From assembly GCF_000006565.2 (NCBI RefSeq), contig NC_031477.1:4429137-4493136 (forward strand): a stretch of DNA of 64,000 nucleotides, written 5' to 3'. Within the stretch, counting starts at the first letter, position 1. Each line of letters begins with the position of its first letter. Below are positions 1 to 12,030 of this stretch, one piece after another. The notes beneath the pieces were generated by a model. It was not told where the DNA came from. It saw nothing but the letters and a program-made list of their open reading frames with translations, and did not search any database. A program made the translations under genes and the position numbers. This stretch comes from Toxoplasma gondii ME49 (lineage: Eukaryota > Apicomplexa > Conoidasida > Eucoccidiorida > Sarcocystidae).

Positions 1-1199
1 GTGGCCCAGTCTCGCTGATACTCAGAAGAAAAGCCACAAGGGTACGAAGTAAATCCGCTAACAAACACGAAGAGCTACAAGCAGAGACAGACACAAAAAA
101 GACACTACCACCAGATACTACAAACTCCAGCCACAAACACGAGCACGAGAGAATCGCCGTAGCCGGGTTTGTAATTTCCACGTAAAGCAAGAAAAAGAGA
201 TATCACGGAGCACGAACGCTCTCTGGCTGAGTGGCTCCGGAGGCTTCAGTTGACAATGCAGAGACACTGACAGAAAAAGCCGAAACCGGAACGACAATCA
301 CAGGAAGCGACTCTCTGGCCTTCCCAGTGAGAACGGGGCGTATATGCACCCTGACGGCCGCCCTACACTTGACGCTGATCGGAGGCGAACACGAGACAAC
401 GCCGTTGTGGACGCGCATACCATCTGCTTTCCTTCTAGCCACGACCGACCCCCCTGTCCATCTGCATTCCCAGATGAGTGTTTCAGAGTTTCGCTTGAAT
501 GGAAAACAACTGACGTCAGCGACTTTTGGCAACCGTGCAGGGAGACAAATACCACTCCCGAAGTTGTCTTTTATCAGAAGATGCTGACGACGGATGCAAA
601 GCATCTGTCATATTTGACTGGGTTCCACACGGCGGCTTGAGAACAGCCAGAAAAGAGAAAAGACGCACAGAGCCTGACGGGTCAGGTTTTTTGACTGCGG
701 TACAGACACTGAGGGGCGTCCACGCGTCAGGCGACAACGGGAGACACTTCTCCACAGACGCGGTTGGGCGTCGAAAAGCAAGACAGATTTAAAGTTACTT
801 TAGTATTTAGTTTGCTGCCTTCTTGGCTTTGAGTGCATGTAAAGGGATATTGTGCAAGCTCTCCTCGCAGGCACAAGGCGAGATGCATAAATATCAAAGA
901 GTCTTCATTTTTACCTCGCGTGCCGACTCTGCGCGCTGAGGTCCGCCCCAGCCGCAGCTGCGCCCCCCGGAGTGCCCGGTGGTCCCTGAAAAGCCGCCAG
1001 ACAAACAGATAGCATGTGGTTAATCACAAAAACTCTTTGAAGATCGCTAGTGCATGCGACCCTTCAGTGTCGCAAAGTCCTCCTACAGGAGAACCGTCGC
1101 GTCGAACACGCATTTACAAGATACCGGCTGGTCGTGTACCACAGCTGCTGTGTACTCGATTCCATGTGAAGAAAACTTTTGTTTAAGGAAAAGGATCAT
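1..1199. other. Intergenic or 3' flank, no gene supported
   Basis: Several overlapping open frames of up to 133 codons occur on both strands between about 200 and 800. None has a recognisable domain, signal peptide or splice context, and opposite strands are open over the same bases, as expected by chance at this base composition. The part just below 1200 would be the 3' untranslated region of the minus-strand gene that ends there. A TGCATGC-type motif lies near 1051. Confidence 0.5.
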
Positions 1200-2866
1200 C
1201 TAGTGACCCGTGCCATTAGACATGAATGCCATCAAACAAGAATATTTATTTTCAAGTTTTCTTATCACCTTTCCAAACCCGATGCTCTTTATGAGCTCTG
1301 TCTTTGAAAGCTTTCCCTGGCTGTCGTTTCTCTTTCTTTTAACCCGCGACCGCCCTCTCGTCTCGAACATGTTTATCGCTTCCTTCCACTCTTTTTTCCC
1401 TTCGCACCCAGCCTGCCCTTCTGTGAGGTCAAGCAAACGGTTACGTTCCAGGCGTAAGGCAGACCTTGCTGTCTCCAAAGACCATACAGAAAACATTTCT
1501 CTCGGACCAATGGCAAATCCATTATGTGTAGGAAATTAACAGCACGAATGGTACTTCTGCTGGCCAGCCTATCATTATCTCCATGGAGTGTGCGCATCTT
1601 ACATCGTAGATTAGCTACTATCTTATCCTCTACAACCGGACGGATTCTGTGGTAACTCCATTGTACCATTCTCTCTTGGAAGTTCGTAACAGCAGCGAGA
1701 GAAAACCACCAGTCGGCGAGACGGGATGCGGGTCTCAGAAAAAGAATACTTTTGGACCCGAAACTTTCTCGCCGTCTCGGCACCTGAAGCTCCTCTTATA
1801 AAGAACTTGGTTGTCTGTATCTCATAACTGGAGTCATATTTAGCATCTTCAGTCCTGTCACGTCTCGGTGTACTCGAATTGAGATATATCAATCTGAACG
1901 CATAAGATCATCGACTACCACGGTATTACGGTCGCCCTTTTGAGTGCTTCAGCATTCTCGTTCCTCACCTGAATCAATTCTGCTGTCTTTAGGGCCATCT
2001 GCAGTGCCTTGGCTGCGCTGTTGGCTGCCGCCTGTCGGGCGCTGACAGCTGCTGCCGCCGCCGCGGCCGCACGCGCCACATCCACCGCATGCTCGCCTGT
2101 CCCCTGCGGCGCGCCGGCGTTGGAGCCCAACGAGCTGGTAGCCGCGGCGTCGCCCAGGAGATTCTGGGACTTCTCCAGCAGCGGCGCACTCAGAACGGAG
2201 GTGACAGCTGCAGCGCCTGCGACAAACGCCGCAGTCGGAGAACAGAGCGGAGGCGGGGTGTAGGAAGAAACAGAAGGCGAGAGAAGAGTCTGCTGAGATG
2301 CACTCCGCGCGTCTGGCGACGGCGTCAGCAACCCTGGAGACGCGAAACTCGCTGCCGTCTTCAGAGCTTTCCTGAAAAACGGAGAAAGAAAGGTCGAGAA
2401 GCAAGTGCACGTGGGATTCACGTCGGCCGGGGAGGCTGGACAAGACCTTTCAGAACGCTGGAAACCACTATACTAAGTGCACGTCACATGGCGGTCATGA
2501 AGAGGACAGGAGACGTTGAAAGCGGGGAACAAAAGCATTCAAAATGTGAACCAACAGTGCTGCATGATGTGGTAGAAAATGCCGTGCTAGTACGACAGAA
2601 GGAGATAGCTGTGGCGTTGAGGATTCCGGAGCACAGGCAACTGCTCCCTATGTTACTCGCATACATAAATCATGGCGAGATACGAAGTTACGCGTGAAGG
2701 GGCATTGGACGTGGTCGCGACATGCGGTGCCCCAGAGGCACATCCACACACTGGGTTGGATCTGCGCGTGCACTTACGACGCATTTTCTCCTTCCAAGGC
2801 AGTGGCTTTTCGCTTTTCTCCAGCCACAGGCTCTGCCCCCGCGGCGAGCGAAACTGTAGGGTCCAT
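1200..2866 (-). CDS. Tentative three-exon gene, Ala-rich coiled-coil protein, 254 aa
   Basis: I do not recognise the product. Proposed exons on the minus strand are 2866-2778, 2371-1969 and 1472-1200, giving 765 bases including the stop. Exon 1 starts at an ATG (MDPTVSLAAG...) and ends at a strong GTAAGT donor in phase 2. Exon 2 follows a pyrimidine tract ending TTTTTCAG, and its first base completes the codon. Exon 2 ends CAG/GTGAGG in phase 0, and exon 3 opens in phase 0 after a weaker TTTGGAG acceptor. The chain has a Ser/Pro-rich first part, then an Ala-rich helical stretch (about residues 120-200) that continues with heptad-like spacing across the exon 2/3 junction, then a basic C-terminus. 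The helix carrying on across the junction, and a pyrimidine-rich leader upstream (2867-3700), support a real gene. A missed small exon, or a stop at 1915 by reading through the second donor, remain possible. Confidence 0.5.
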
Positions 2867-3700
2867 GGCGCCAGCTAGAAAAGTGGCAAGAGGCGAAGAC
2901 GGAGACGGTGGAGAGACGGCGTGGGGAAATGCCCAAAAACCTGGACAGGCCGAGAACGAAGGGAAGGAGCTTTCCTCCAGCCTTCACTCCTTGTCAGGGT
3001 TGTTTTGTGGGGTACTCCCGCAAACGGAGAACACAGCTTAGATGGATCATACGATTGCCTTGTCGCCGCCCTTCAGAATCAGGCTTCCAAACGAGCTGAA
3101 ACAGCAGGCAGGCGTTGTCTTCACACGGGGGGCCATTCCTTTCTGGAGACCAAGATGGCAGATACGCGGGAGGATAAAGAGGAAACGGAGAAAATGAAAA
3201 GCAGCAAAGGGGCAACGGAGAGAAGAAAGGCGGAAACGAAAGAACAGCGAAGGATGGAGTAACATGCAAACGGAAGGTGAAGTCGACACACAAGCGAAAC
3301 GAGGAGTGATGGGTGGCGGAGAATAAAAGAGACACAACGGCACAGAGAAAGAAGGCGAAGGCGCGAGGAAGGAGCAACGTGTTGCAAAAACAGTGCAACG
3401 CAGAGCGCGAGGATGTAAAAAAGTCCAAAAGTACCGGAGAGAAGAATTCGGACTACGCAGGGGCAGAAGACAGCACCACACGGTGCTGAAGGAAACTGGA
3501 CTAAACTTAGAACAACGTAAGTGGCACAAGACAAAGCAGGACGCAACGAGTGACAATCAGAGGTGGGAACTGGAACAAGGAAACAAGCTGGGGGAGCATG
3601 CACGGCATAAGTGACACTGGGGTGGTGAGAACGAAAGGAAGACAAGGGTTCCGAGCTCCCAGGTACACGACACGGTAACAACGTTGGCGTATCTTGCCTA
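2867..3700 (-). promoter_or_regulatory. Pyrimidine-rich 5' leader/promoter region of the coiled-coil gene
   Basis: The plus strand is strongly purine-rich here, so the minus strand is a C/T-rich leader. The same asymmetry is found upstream of every well-supported minus-strand gene in the window. Long open frames on the minus strand here are a by-product of the skewed composition. No TATA box or defined start site is visible. Confidence 0.4.
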
Positions 3701-6700
3701 AAACCACGGAAACACGCAGCAGAACATGGACCCCTGTACCAAAGCCCTGCTTCAGTGCGGTACGCAACTGCGAACAGAGGCCTCTACAGAAAAGCGTAAG
3801 GCGCAAGTTAAAAGGGTCAACAACGCGGCTGGGTAGAGGGCTGTAAAAGAAGAGGAACTGTTGCCGTAGCATTATTTGTGACTGTAACGCCAGGCCGGAC
3901 GGAGACACGCACGAGAAAGGCAGGACGAATGGAGGATCCCCCTGTCTGCGGGAAGAAAAGACACTCGGAGCATGTACACGAGCAACTTTGTTCAGTGCCA
4001 CAGAAAGCGGAAAATAACGTGGGGAAAGAAAAGCGTATACGCGAATTCCAATTTTGTCACTCGTATACGCACACGGTAGTCGAGCACTTCCACGCAGACG
4101 CTTTGGTTGCTTGAATGTATAGACAGCGTAGAATGCAGTCTCACGCCAAAACAAAGTCGAATTTTGGCCGCGTCGCTCATCGCCAGTAACGAAGAAGTGT
4201 CCCTTATTCAGGAAAATGTGATTTCGTTGCCGCTCCGATTCCGCATGCAATATGCTCGTGTTGGGCCGTGGTGTGACCTCTGCTCGCCACACGGTGCAAG
4301 CAACATGGCACCCGTTTGCGCGGCACAAAGATGGCATTCTTTGGTCTCTCATGGAAGACCAAACTTGCCACGTGAAAGCTGCAACAAAAAGCAAGTTGCG
4401 TGTTTTGACGCAGAGGGAAAGGGTGGGGAACTGTCTTACTGAGCTGAAACAGCGTCGTTTGTGGATGACTGGCACACAGGTGGACTCCTGGGTGCGAGCC
4501 ACAAGGTCGGGGACGGCTGAAAACGCAGAAGTAGTGCGAAATTAACCAGAGGAACAGTTTGAGATGTGTTATAAGCTGTCCTTCACTTTCTCTTACGTCC
4601 CACGAGGGTGCACGATGCTGTTGCCTCAAGTCGCTCCAGTCTCGCTACCCAGACGTTTTTCAGTGATGTTGTCCATTAGAGGTACTACGGGTTTCAAGCG
4701 ATACGCTAAACAGTTGTGATTGGGCATTTAGGGAAATTCAGCTGCACTGACATCTGGTCCTTGACGAAAATTCCGGTGTATGCCGTCGCATTCCCCACCA
4801 TATCTACAGTCCACTCCTGATTTTGGCTACGGGATCGAAGTGTAGATTCCTCTGATATAAATTTTTGTCGGCTGTCTTCTTTTGGAGTGTATTCTGGGAG
4901 TTGGGCTACCGGTTTAGATCTTGAAGGTCTATTTTGGCACTCTAGTTCCCAGTGCTAATCTGTACGGAATACTTCGGTCTGGTCGCAGGCGTGTTACTGG
5001 GCACCACAGACCGTTCTCTGCTGCTTGAGGTACTTAGTGTAGAAATGAATGTATGCAATCTGGCTGTTGCATCATGTTGTGCACAGCGACAGGTGGACAC
5101 CATCACTAGGTGACGATAAAAAGATGCATTAGCTCTAATGCGTACAGAAGAACCCCGAAAACTTGCAGTGCTGGATAAGGGTTTGGCATTTCTCCCTGAG
5201 AGAGAGCATGGAGGCCATGGCATTTTGCTCGCATATTCAACCGATTCAAACAAAAAAAAAACGGAACGATCGAGGGCTGCAGTGCTCTCCCTCTCCTCGT
5301 ATTCCTTTCATGGGGAAGCCGGCGTCCAGCAACTTAGGAAATGGCTTGAACAAGACGGAAACAGTGACACCCGAGGTCTTTCTCATAGTCAATCTGTACC
5401 GTACACGCTCCCGGGCAGACCTGTCTGGCTCCACAGTGTGGAAATACAAATATCCGTCGCTCTACATGGGGCCGGACAGTTGTGTCTTATTTCAAAGAGT
5501 AGTTCAGTTGACTTAAACACCGATCCGGGCAGTGCAGATGTGTCTTGAACACAAGGTGTACTTCCGAACGTAGTGAAAACCCCGGCAACAGTGCGTTCAG
5601 CAACAAGGGGGCCAATTACATGACTCGCTGCAGGCACTGCAAACGATACTTTGAAAGCGTCGTGCACCGCACTGCGGTTTGCCCTTCACGAGGTGGCTGT
5701 AAAGTGTACAGCTGTAAGGGAGGCAAGGACGAGGAACAACTTCTGGAGATATGTGGTTTATGTGGTAGCTGATAGGGTCACACAGACGGGTGCGTTCGGA
5801 GAGGTGTTTACCTTCTAGTTCAACGAGACAGAATTCACTCTCGTGCTGCTGCCCGGCGCTTCTGTCACTTGTCCCGTTGGAGAGACCTTGGCGCATGACA
5901 CCGTCGACTTGCTGCTTTGGAGGTAAACGGCAAGATCAACGTACATGGTAGCAATTTCTTCCAATAATCCTCTTGATTTCTCCCACAATGACTATCACCG
6001 TTTTCGCCCGGAAATGCAGAGAAATAATCGCGTTGCAACTCTTTCAAAGGCGTGCTCTGCAGGAGGTCCTGTCCCCGGGGGCAATCACCAACATGCATCA
6101 CGCATCCCCAGCTGCGGGGACGACAGTAAACGAAATCCTGTCCTGCGATGATGCAGGTTTCAGAACAAAAACCAACACGGGGGAATCGCACACGGGAACA
6201 TGTTACGCGCACGATACGGCGATCGATGCCTCGCCTGTTTTGCGTTTCGTAACTTCTACCCCCTGTGTCCTCAAGATGTTACATAACACAGAAAAAGACT
6301 TGATGTGGGGTGTCGAACTGATTCAGAACTGCGTTCGCTGTTGTCAGCTCAGGGGGAGAACACGAGAGAGCTCAAGCGACTGACGGTTAAACTGCAGCAG
6401 AGGCATTACAGGCAGTTGTGACACAACGGTCACAACTCGGGGTTGCTCAACGGCGACTGGTCCCTCGCAAGATACTCCACCAAAAACACAACTGCCTTCA
6501 TTCTACTGCCTTTCCTGACAGTCAGCCATGTGATAACTAAGCAAGCTGCCTGATTACTCTCAAACAGGTACCCGTTCGTCTGTCTTGCAAAGTATCTTGG
6601 TGCATAGTGCTATGTGCAGGTCTCTCAAATGCGACCCTCCACGTAGCTACCTGTATACGTTTTCTTGAATGGTGCTACAGAATGAATCATTTAATTCAGC

Positions 6701-7369
6701 TTGGTTGTTGAGCAGTGGAGGTGTCTATGTACCTGGTTTATCGAGGCTATCAAAATCCCCCGGTACGGGAATTCGTCGCATGTCAAAAGTCTCAAAATAC
6801 TGCTCGGTGTGATGAGCTGTCTTGATGGTGCCACACGTCAACTAGCGGCTGCTGCTGAGCCCAAACGGTACTGACTTTATCATATCGGATGCCTAACGTC
6901 GACCGCCATCTGTGATAGTACCTGTTCTTGGATCCTGACTTTGCAAATACTAGCACCCTCCATTGTGAACACTTCGTAGGTCTACAGGCCGATGCCAACC
7001 ACCGCAAGAAGAGGATGTAGTTAGGGCGTTCTTGAAAATATCGCGGCTGACTGCTGCCCCTGTTCAGCATTTCGGTGTCGCAAAAGTACTCTGCACCGCT
7101 AGGCGGTTTCAAACCAGCCGCAGATAGCTTTTGTGCGCTGATGCACTCAGCAATTTGCAGATTACAGGGTCTTGATACTACCCTTTTTTCTGTGCAATAC
7201 AGCATTGTCAGATCCATCTGCTTTTGTTTGTGTACAGTTTTGTTTCAGAGCTTTAGGGGTAATTCCGCGTCTGCGTCCGAGGAGTCATGTCTTGTAAGAT
7301 TCCGCCTAGCCAGACACGAAACCAAAAGCTTACCCCGCATCGAGTGCGTGGCATCCTTGATTGTGCAAA
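3701..7369. other. Intergenic region, no gene supported
   Basis: This is about 3.7 kb of mixed composition between the divergent coiled-coil gene and the ROP-family gene. Open frames of up to 331 codons exist (minus strand, 3507-4502), but they show no family signature, no plausible splice framework and no low-complexity pattern like the real genes here. The last few hundred bases should include the promoter and 5' untranslated region of the gene starting at 7370. I could not place a start site. Confidence 0.5.
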
Positions 7370-8929
7370 ATGACTCAAACTCTGTGTTTTTTTATCTTTA
7401 CAATAGAATGCCTGGTGCTTGTTTTAATCTTTCAGGGGGGGGGCCACCCTGACGGGACTACCGCAACCGTTTTCCGACCGAAGACCTTCCAGGCACTGGG
7501 GCTCGCCACGGATTCTGACAGTGAGCCAGAGGGAAGGGGCGGTTACCAACGACTGACAGAGTCGACTCGGCGAAAGAAGAAAGCGACTGGACGCATTGCC
7601 TCTCTCTTTGGCCGAGGCAGAGGCAAAGGGGATGAGGAGGCATCAGGCGATGAAGGCGCCAGCGGAGGAAAAGAACAGCCACTCGGTCCCCCCTCTGGTA
7701 TTCCACGGCGCCGTCGGTTCTGGCAGAAAGAACACGTGGAGCCCGAGGATGCAGTGGTAAGGGCGTTTCGCAGGTTCTTGAAATACAGAGTATTGGATGT
7801 GGAAACCATAGAGGGAGCTCCCTCACAGTTGGATCGATCGTCTTGGACGCCTTCACCGCCGTTCTTTCAGCCAGGAGAGGGGTCGTCGAAAGCCGTCGAG
7901 TATTTCGTCAAACAGCAGACACCAGCGTTAACTGACGAGATGCATAAACTATTGGAAGTTGTCGACCCAGTTATGCCTCCCGGCAGGCCGCTTCAGATGT
8001 CGAGTCCGTCCTCGAAACGAACCACCCACTTCGAAAGGGGCCCCATGCTGAGGACAGATTTCTTTGCACTGACAGTTGACCACCAGCCTTTCAATATGAG
8101 GATATTCCCGTTGCCTGGCGGATTCGAAGGGGAACAGAAGGTGGAACAATACAAAAAAGTTATGCTAAATGAACAGAAGGTTTTAAGCATATTTGGTGTT
8201 GCGGATGGTAAGAAAGTCAGCAATGCCTATCACTGTTATCTTCCAGTCGAAGAAGTCTTTTTTGGAAAGGGACAGCAGGTGATCTCACTTGGTCCAAGCT
8301 TAAAAATGCCCAGTGTTGTTTTTCTGTACCCGAGCGCAAGCGCGACGCTCGGTCAAGTCGCTGAGGCGATAAAACTAGCAGCTCAACAGCAGGGAACTGC
8401 ACTTGTCGCTCAGGCTGCCCAGCTGCACATTACACTGCAACTCATCAAGTTGGTCGCGATCACCACCTCAAAAGGGATCCTGCTAAGAAGGCTCTCACTT
8501 GAAAATTTCCTTTTGAGGGGGGATGGGGTGGTTTTTTTGAGTGGCTTTTCTGAACTCGTAAACGAAAAGGAAATTTTTTACGAAACAGAGGATGGGACCC
8601 TTGTTACACAGCCACCGACGCGGACTTCCCGCGGAAGACGTTTCACCCCTGCAGACAACAGCTGTGATTTAGGACTTGTCATCTTTAGTTTGTGGTGCAA
8701 CGGTTCGCCTCCTGAGAGAGAGCCAAGTGGATGGGTCAACCTGGATTTCTCGAGTTGCGAGTCAGAGGTGCCGGTGCTTGTCCAGCAAATAATTTGCGGG
8801 TTGTGCAGGGCCCACGGCTACCCTCCTCAGAACGCTTTCCAAACCCTTGGGAGTCACGAGTTTAAACAACTGAGGCAATTGTACCGAGACGTGGAACAAC
8901 GTGCTGAGGTACATTTATTAGTGGAATGA
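7370..8929 (+). CDS. Secreted rhoptry-kinase (ROP) family pseudokinase, 519 aa
   Basis: The ATG at 7370 sits in an AAAATG context and begins a classic signal peptide (a hydrophobic core of about 17 residues after MTQTLC). An acidic and Lys/Arg-rich linker follows, then an Arg-rich amphipathic helix (EDAVVRAFRRFLKYRVL, about residues 127-143) of the kind that attaches ROP2-superfamily proteins to the parasitophorous vacuole membrane. Residues from about 200 to the end have a kinase-like fold layout. The invariant Lys strand reads FNMRIFPLP and lacks Lys. The catalytic loop reads LLRRLSLENFLL (about 372-383), with Arg in place of the catalytic Asp. The DFG position reads LSGFSEL. The segment DLGLVIFSLWC matches helix F. 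It is therefore predicted catalytically dead, probably released from rhoptries into the host cell as a scaffold or modulator. It is a single exon, as is usual for this family. Which ROP paralogue it is, I cannot say. Confidence 0.85.
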   Translation: MTQTLCFFIFTIECLVLVLIFQGGGHPDGTTATVFRPKTFQALGLATDSDSEPEGRGGYQRLTESTRRKKKATGRIASLFGRGRGKGDEEASGDEGASGGKEQPLGPPSGIPRRRRFWQKEHVEPEDAVVRAFRRFLKYRVLDVETIEGAPSQLDRSSWTPSPPFFQPGEGSSKAVEYFVKQQTPALTDEMHKLLEVVDPVMPPGRPLQMSSPSSKRTTHFERGPMLRTDFFALTVDHQPFNMRIFPLPGGFEGEQKVEQYKKVMLNEQKVLSIFGVADGKKVSNAYHCYLPVEEVFFGKGQQVISLGPSLKMPSVVFLYPSASATLGQVAEAIKLAAQQQGTALVAQAAQLHITLQLIKLVAITTSKGILLRRLSLENFLLRGDGVVFLSGFSELVNEKEIFYETEDGTLVTQPPTRTSRGRRFTPADNSCDLGLVIFSLWCNGSPPEREPSGWVNLDFSSCESEVPVLVQQIICGLCRAHGYPPQNAFQTLGSHEFKQLRQLYRDVEQRAEVHLLVE

Positions 8930-11840
8930 CATCATTAGCTCAGGACTGTTGGTTCATTGACCCCCCGTGAGGCGCGTTGGTGTAGTCGCGAAACATGTCG
9001 CGGATGGTCAGAGAATGACTGTGAACGGCAAAAACGCATTTGTACCTCTGTGAACGCGGGTTTTGCTCGGTCTGGGGTTGTTTGTCCTTCGCCTCAGATA
9101 CTGCCTTGACTGCACACGATGTGCAGTAGTTCTATTCATGCAGGTGGACAGCAAAGTGATTCGACACACCACGCACTTGCCAAGTAACTCCCTGGTTCGT
9201 ACCACCGGTTTTGAGTGTGACTGCTGCAACGGCCGAGTGTATCTTTTTTTTCGACGACTCATCGTTTCGTTCGGCAATGCTTGTGGTTCATTCCGCACCG
9301 GCGACTTAGTAGCCTGCATAGAGAGAGGTTTAGTACCATGTTGATTGTCACTTACAATCATAAACCGTTAAGGCAGTGAGTTAGGATGTCTGTATCATGA
9401 ATTGAATTAACCATTCCAAAACTCTAAATTGTTGATAAGGACTCGTCGTACGTCGTTGACCATCTTTTCGGTGCCAGTGACTCACAGTTGCTGGCTCGAA
9501 CAGTGACGTTAGCGCCCGTAGCAATGAGCAAGAAACTTGTGGGCAAACGAATGGTGCGGATAAGAGCGTCGTCCCACTGGTGTCTGTATAGTGCCAGCCA
9601 GAGCTGTCTCATATGTTTTGTCAGGAAGGATGAGCAACACACACGCGAGTTTGCGCCGCAGTAAGTGCTACATGGTGCAGGATCAAGATACACCGCGTAG
9701 TAGGTGACCGATGTTACGCGGGAAAATCAAACGGTAAACCGTGTAGCTGACAAAGCACCATGGAAACGTTCCAATATTACTGCTGCATCAAACCTTTCCC
9801 ACTGAATTGAGCATCTGCAAAGCCTTCTGCATGATGTCGCACACGGATCTCTGACTTCCGGAGAGGAACCGGGCACAGACATGCTATCATTGTTTGGGCT
9901 GCATTTCTTTATCGCTGAGTTTCCCTCAGAAAACCACGAACGGACAGAGAGGGACGAGATACTGTAGAGCGGCTTTTCTCTGGGGTAACCGGTGCCAGAA
10001 GGACGAGTCCCCTAGTCGTCAGACACGGCGATCACCCCCATCGGACCGCGTGTCACAGTTCAAATCCATAAGAATCCCAGGATAACACCTACACCCTGCA
10101 GGAATAGATATCACGCTTAACGTTGCTTGGACAGTAGCAACTCTACCTTATAAGATGCCAGACGCTTGTGTAATCGCTCCACCGTGGTGTTTCAAACTGG
10201 TGACAGCTCTTTTTGTGTAAACTGCTTGGAAAAAAGAATGTCAAGGGCGGCTTTTGGGTATCTCAGCTGTAGCAGGAAGTGCAAGAAACGTTTCAACGCG
10301 AGGAGAGGTGCTTTGCTCATCAACACCAGCAGTATGCAACTGACCAGGAACAGTTCACCTCGCGCAGAATGTCCGAGAATGGACAATGCACTTGATGAAC
10401 ACATCACATCAGCTGGCACCGCAACTGTCGACTCGTGCAGGATGCAGAACGAGTCAGTGGTGTACGTGCGACGCATCTGTGCCCGTCTCCGTAATGCCTC
10501 TTCATCCCGTGCCGCAGCTGACTCTGTGTAGCATCTTCCGTGACCAAAACCAGATATGCGTCGCGTTCTATTGGTGTCTACGAAAAGGGTTCCAACTGAC
10601 TGTAGCAAAAAGCGTTGAGATGCGTTTTTGAGCTCTGTATGGCAACTGGTGCGGTGAACGAGCCAGGTTTCGACAAATAAGAAATCGCTTGCCTTGCTGC
10701 CGCTACACACAGATGAATGAGGAAACCCGAGGAATCCGCGTGCTGCTGCCGAAAGTTCGCACTATCAGGTCGAGCACTCTGGCAGAAACTTCCGTGCTGC
10801 AGGTTGCGAACATTCACTGCGGACTGCACTTCGACTGGTGCCTGAGCAATAGATCTTTCAGACAAGAAGCCCCCAAACAGACACACTTTTGGGTAGCGGA
10901 TAGAATATGTACTGTTTACGGCACCGCATGTGAACACGTGAACATGCCTGCGTACATACATATATATATGTATGCAGAGGTATATATATCTGCGGATGCA
11001 AGACAAAGAAGTACGACCCCCGCTTGCTGTTGTATTGCCCCACTGGTTGTAATCTCCGCGGGGAGAAAAGCAGGGGGTTCGTTCGTCAGGAAAAGTGTTG
11101 CAAAGGAATCTTGCTGCGACTGTCAGCAAAAACATCGGCCGTTCCTTTTCCTTTTATTTGCAGCTACGTGAGTCACCCATGCAGACGACTTAAAGATTTG
11201 TTTTCCTACCGGTAACACCTGGTAATCATGTTTTGTTAAGGACAGATTCAACGGTTTGCATGAGGGCCACGCCTGATTTCGGGCCAAAGCCTTTGTCGAT
11301 GCTTAACACCGGGAAGAATACGCGAAAGCGGTTGGGCCCCGTCTGCATTTTACCACTGTTTTTCCACTGATGTTGCCTACCACCACCGCCTTGCCTCTGA
11401 CGCCTTTTTATCTTCAGCCGCACGCTCCTCTACCCTCTTTCTGCTGCTGAAACCCGTGTAGTTAGACTGCAGCTCTTCCCGCCCTCGCTTCTTTACAAGT
11501 GATTTGCCCCCTCCGGAACATTATCCACCGGCGCTGAATGCCGTTATTTTGTGAGCTCTGATAACGCAGCGAGTTTCATTCCTACATATCCTTGCACCTC
11601 AGAGTGCGACGGAATCTGAAGGGAGCCGATGCTTCGTGGAAATAAGCCTTTTAGCAGCATTTATCTGCTATGCAGTGCCAGGCGGAAAACCCCAGACTTA
11701 AGAACCCATCTAGAGCGATGATTACGGTTGCGTTGAACCTCGATTGACCGTTTCCTTTTCTGTCAGAATGCCGAGCAAAACGAACCACTCCGGTTCCAAA
11801 AGTGCAGGTGCAAATCCACAACACCTGCCGCAGCACACAC
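8930..11840. other. Convergent intergenic region with 3' UTRs
   Basis: This lies between two convergent genes (ROP-family pseudokinase, plus; HECT ligase, minus), so it should hold both 3' untranslated regions and polyadenylation sites. Overlapping open frames of 120-185 codons at 10166-11171 occur on both strands over the same bases and carry no recognisable motif. A short TA tract lies near 10960-10990. Nothing else is supported. Confidence 0.5.
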
Positions 11841-12030
11841 TCACGAGAGAGTAAACGCTCCTTGTCCTTCTGTCATGGCGACAATCAGACGACGACGAAG
11901 AACCTGTTTGCTCGAATAGTCTGGCAACTTTATGTAGTTCGTGCACGTCATCACTGACGGCAGAACGTCGTCGCACGTGGCGCCTTCGCCTCCGGTCTCC
12001 TGAGGCTTTCGAACCACCTTCATCAAGGGT
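11841..12030 (-). other. Last exon of the HECT ligase with the catalytic cysteine
   Basis: This exon follows the acceptor GGATGTGCAG. Its first base completes an Arg codon begun at the end of the 12744-12610 exon. It encodes the C-lobe end, including the thioester-forming Cys in VMTCTNYIKLPDYSS, and the final helix before the TGA. The Cys, the following Asn-Tyr and the Leu-Pro are all intact, so the enzyme is predicted active. Confidence 0.92.

Noticed and set aside
3047..3681. Overlapping minus-strand frames rich in Ser/Leu/Phe/Pro
   Set aside because: Three frames are open over the same C/T-rich tract, which is the signature of composition rather than coding.
3507..4502. 331-codon minus-strand open frame
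   Set aside because: It has no domain, signal peptide or splice framework, begins and ends in compositionally skewed leader-like DNA, and the opposite strand is also open in parts.
10000..10090. tRNA-like GTTCAAATCC box
   Set aside because: No matching A box, acceptor-stem pairing or anticodon arm could be found at the right spacing.
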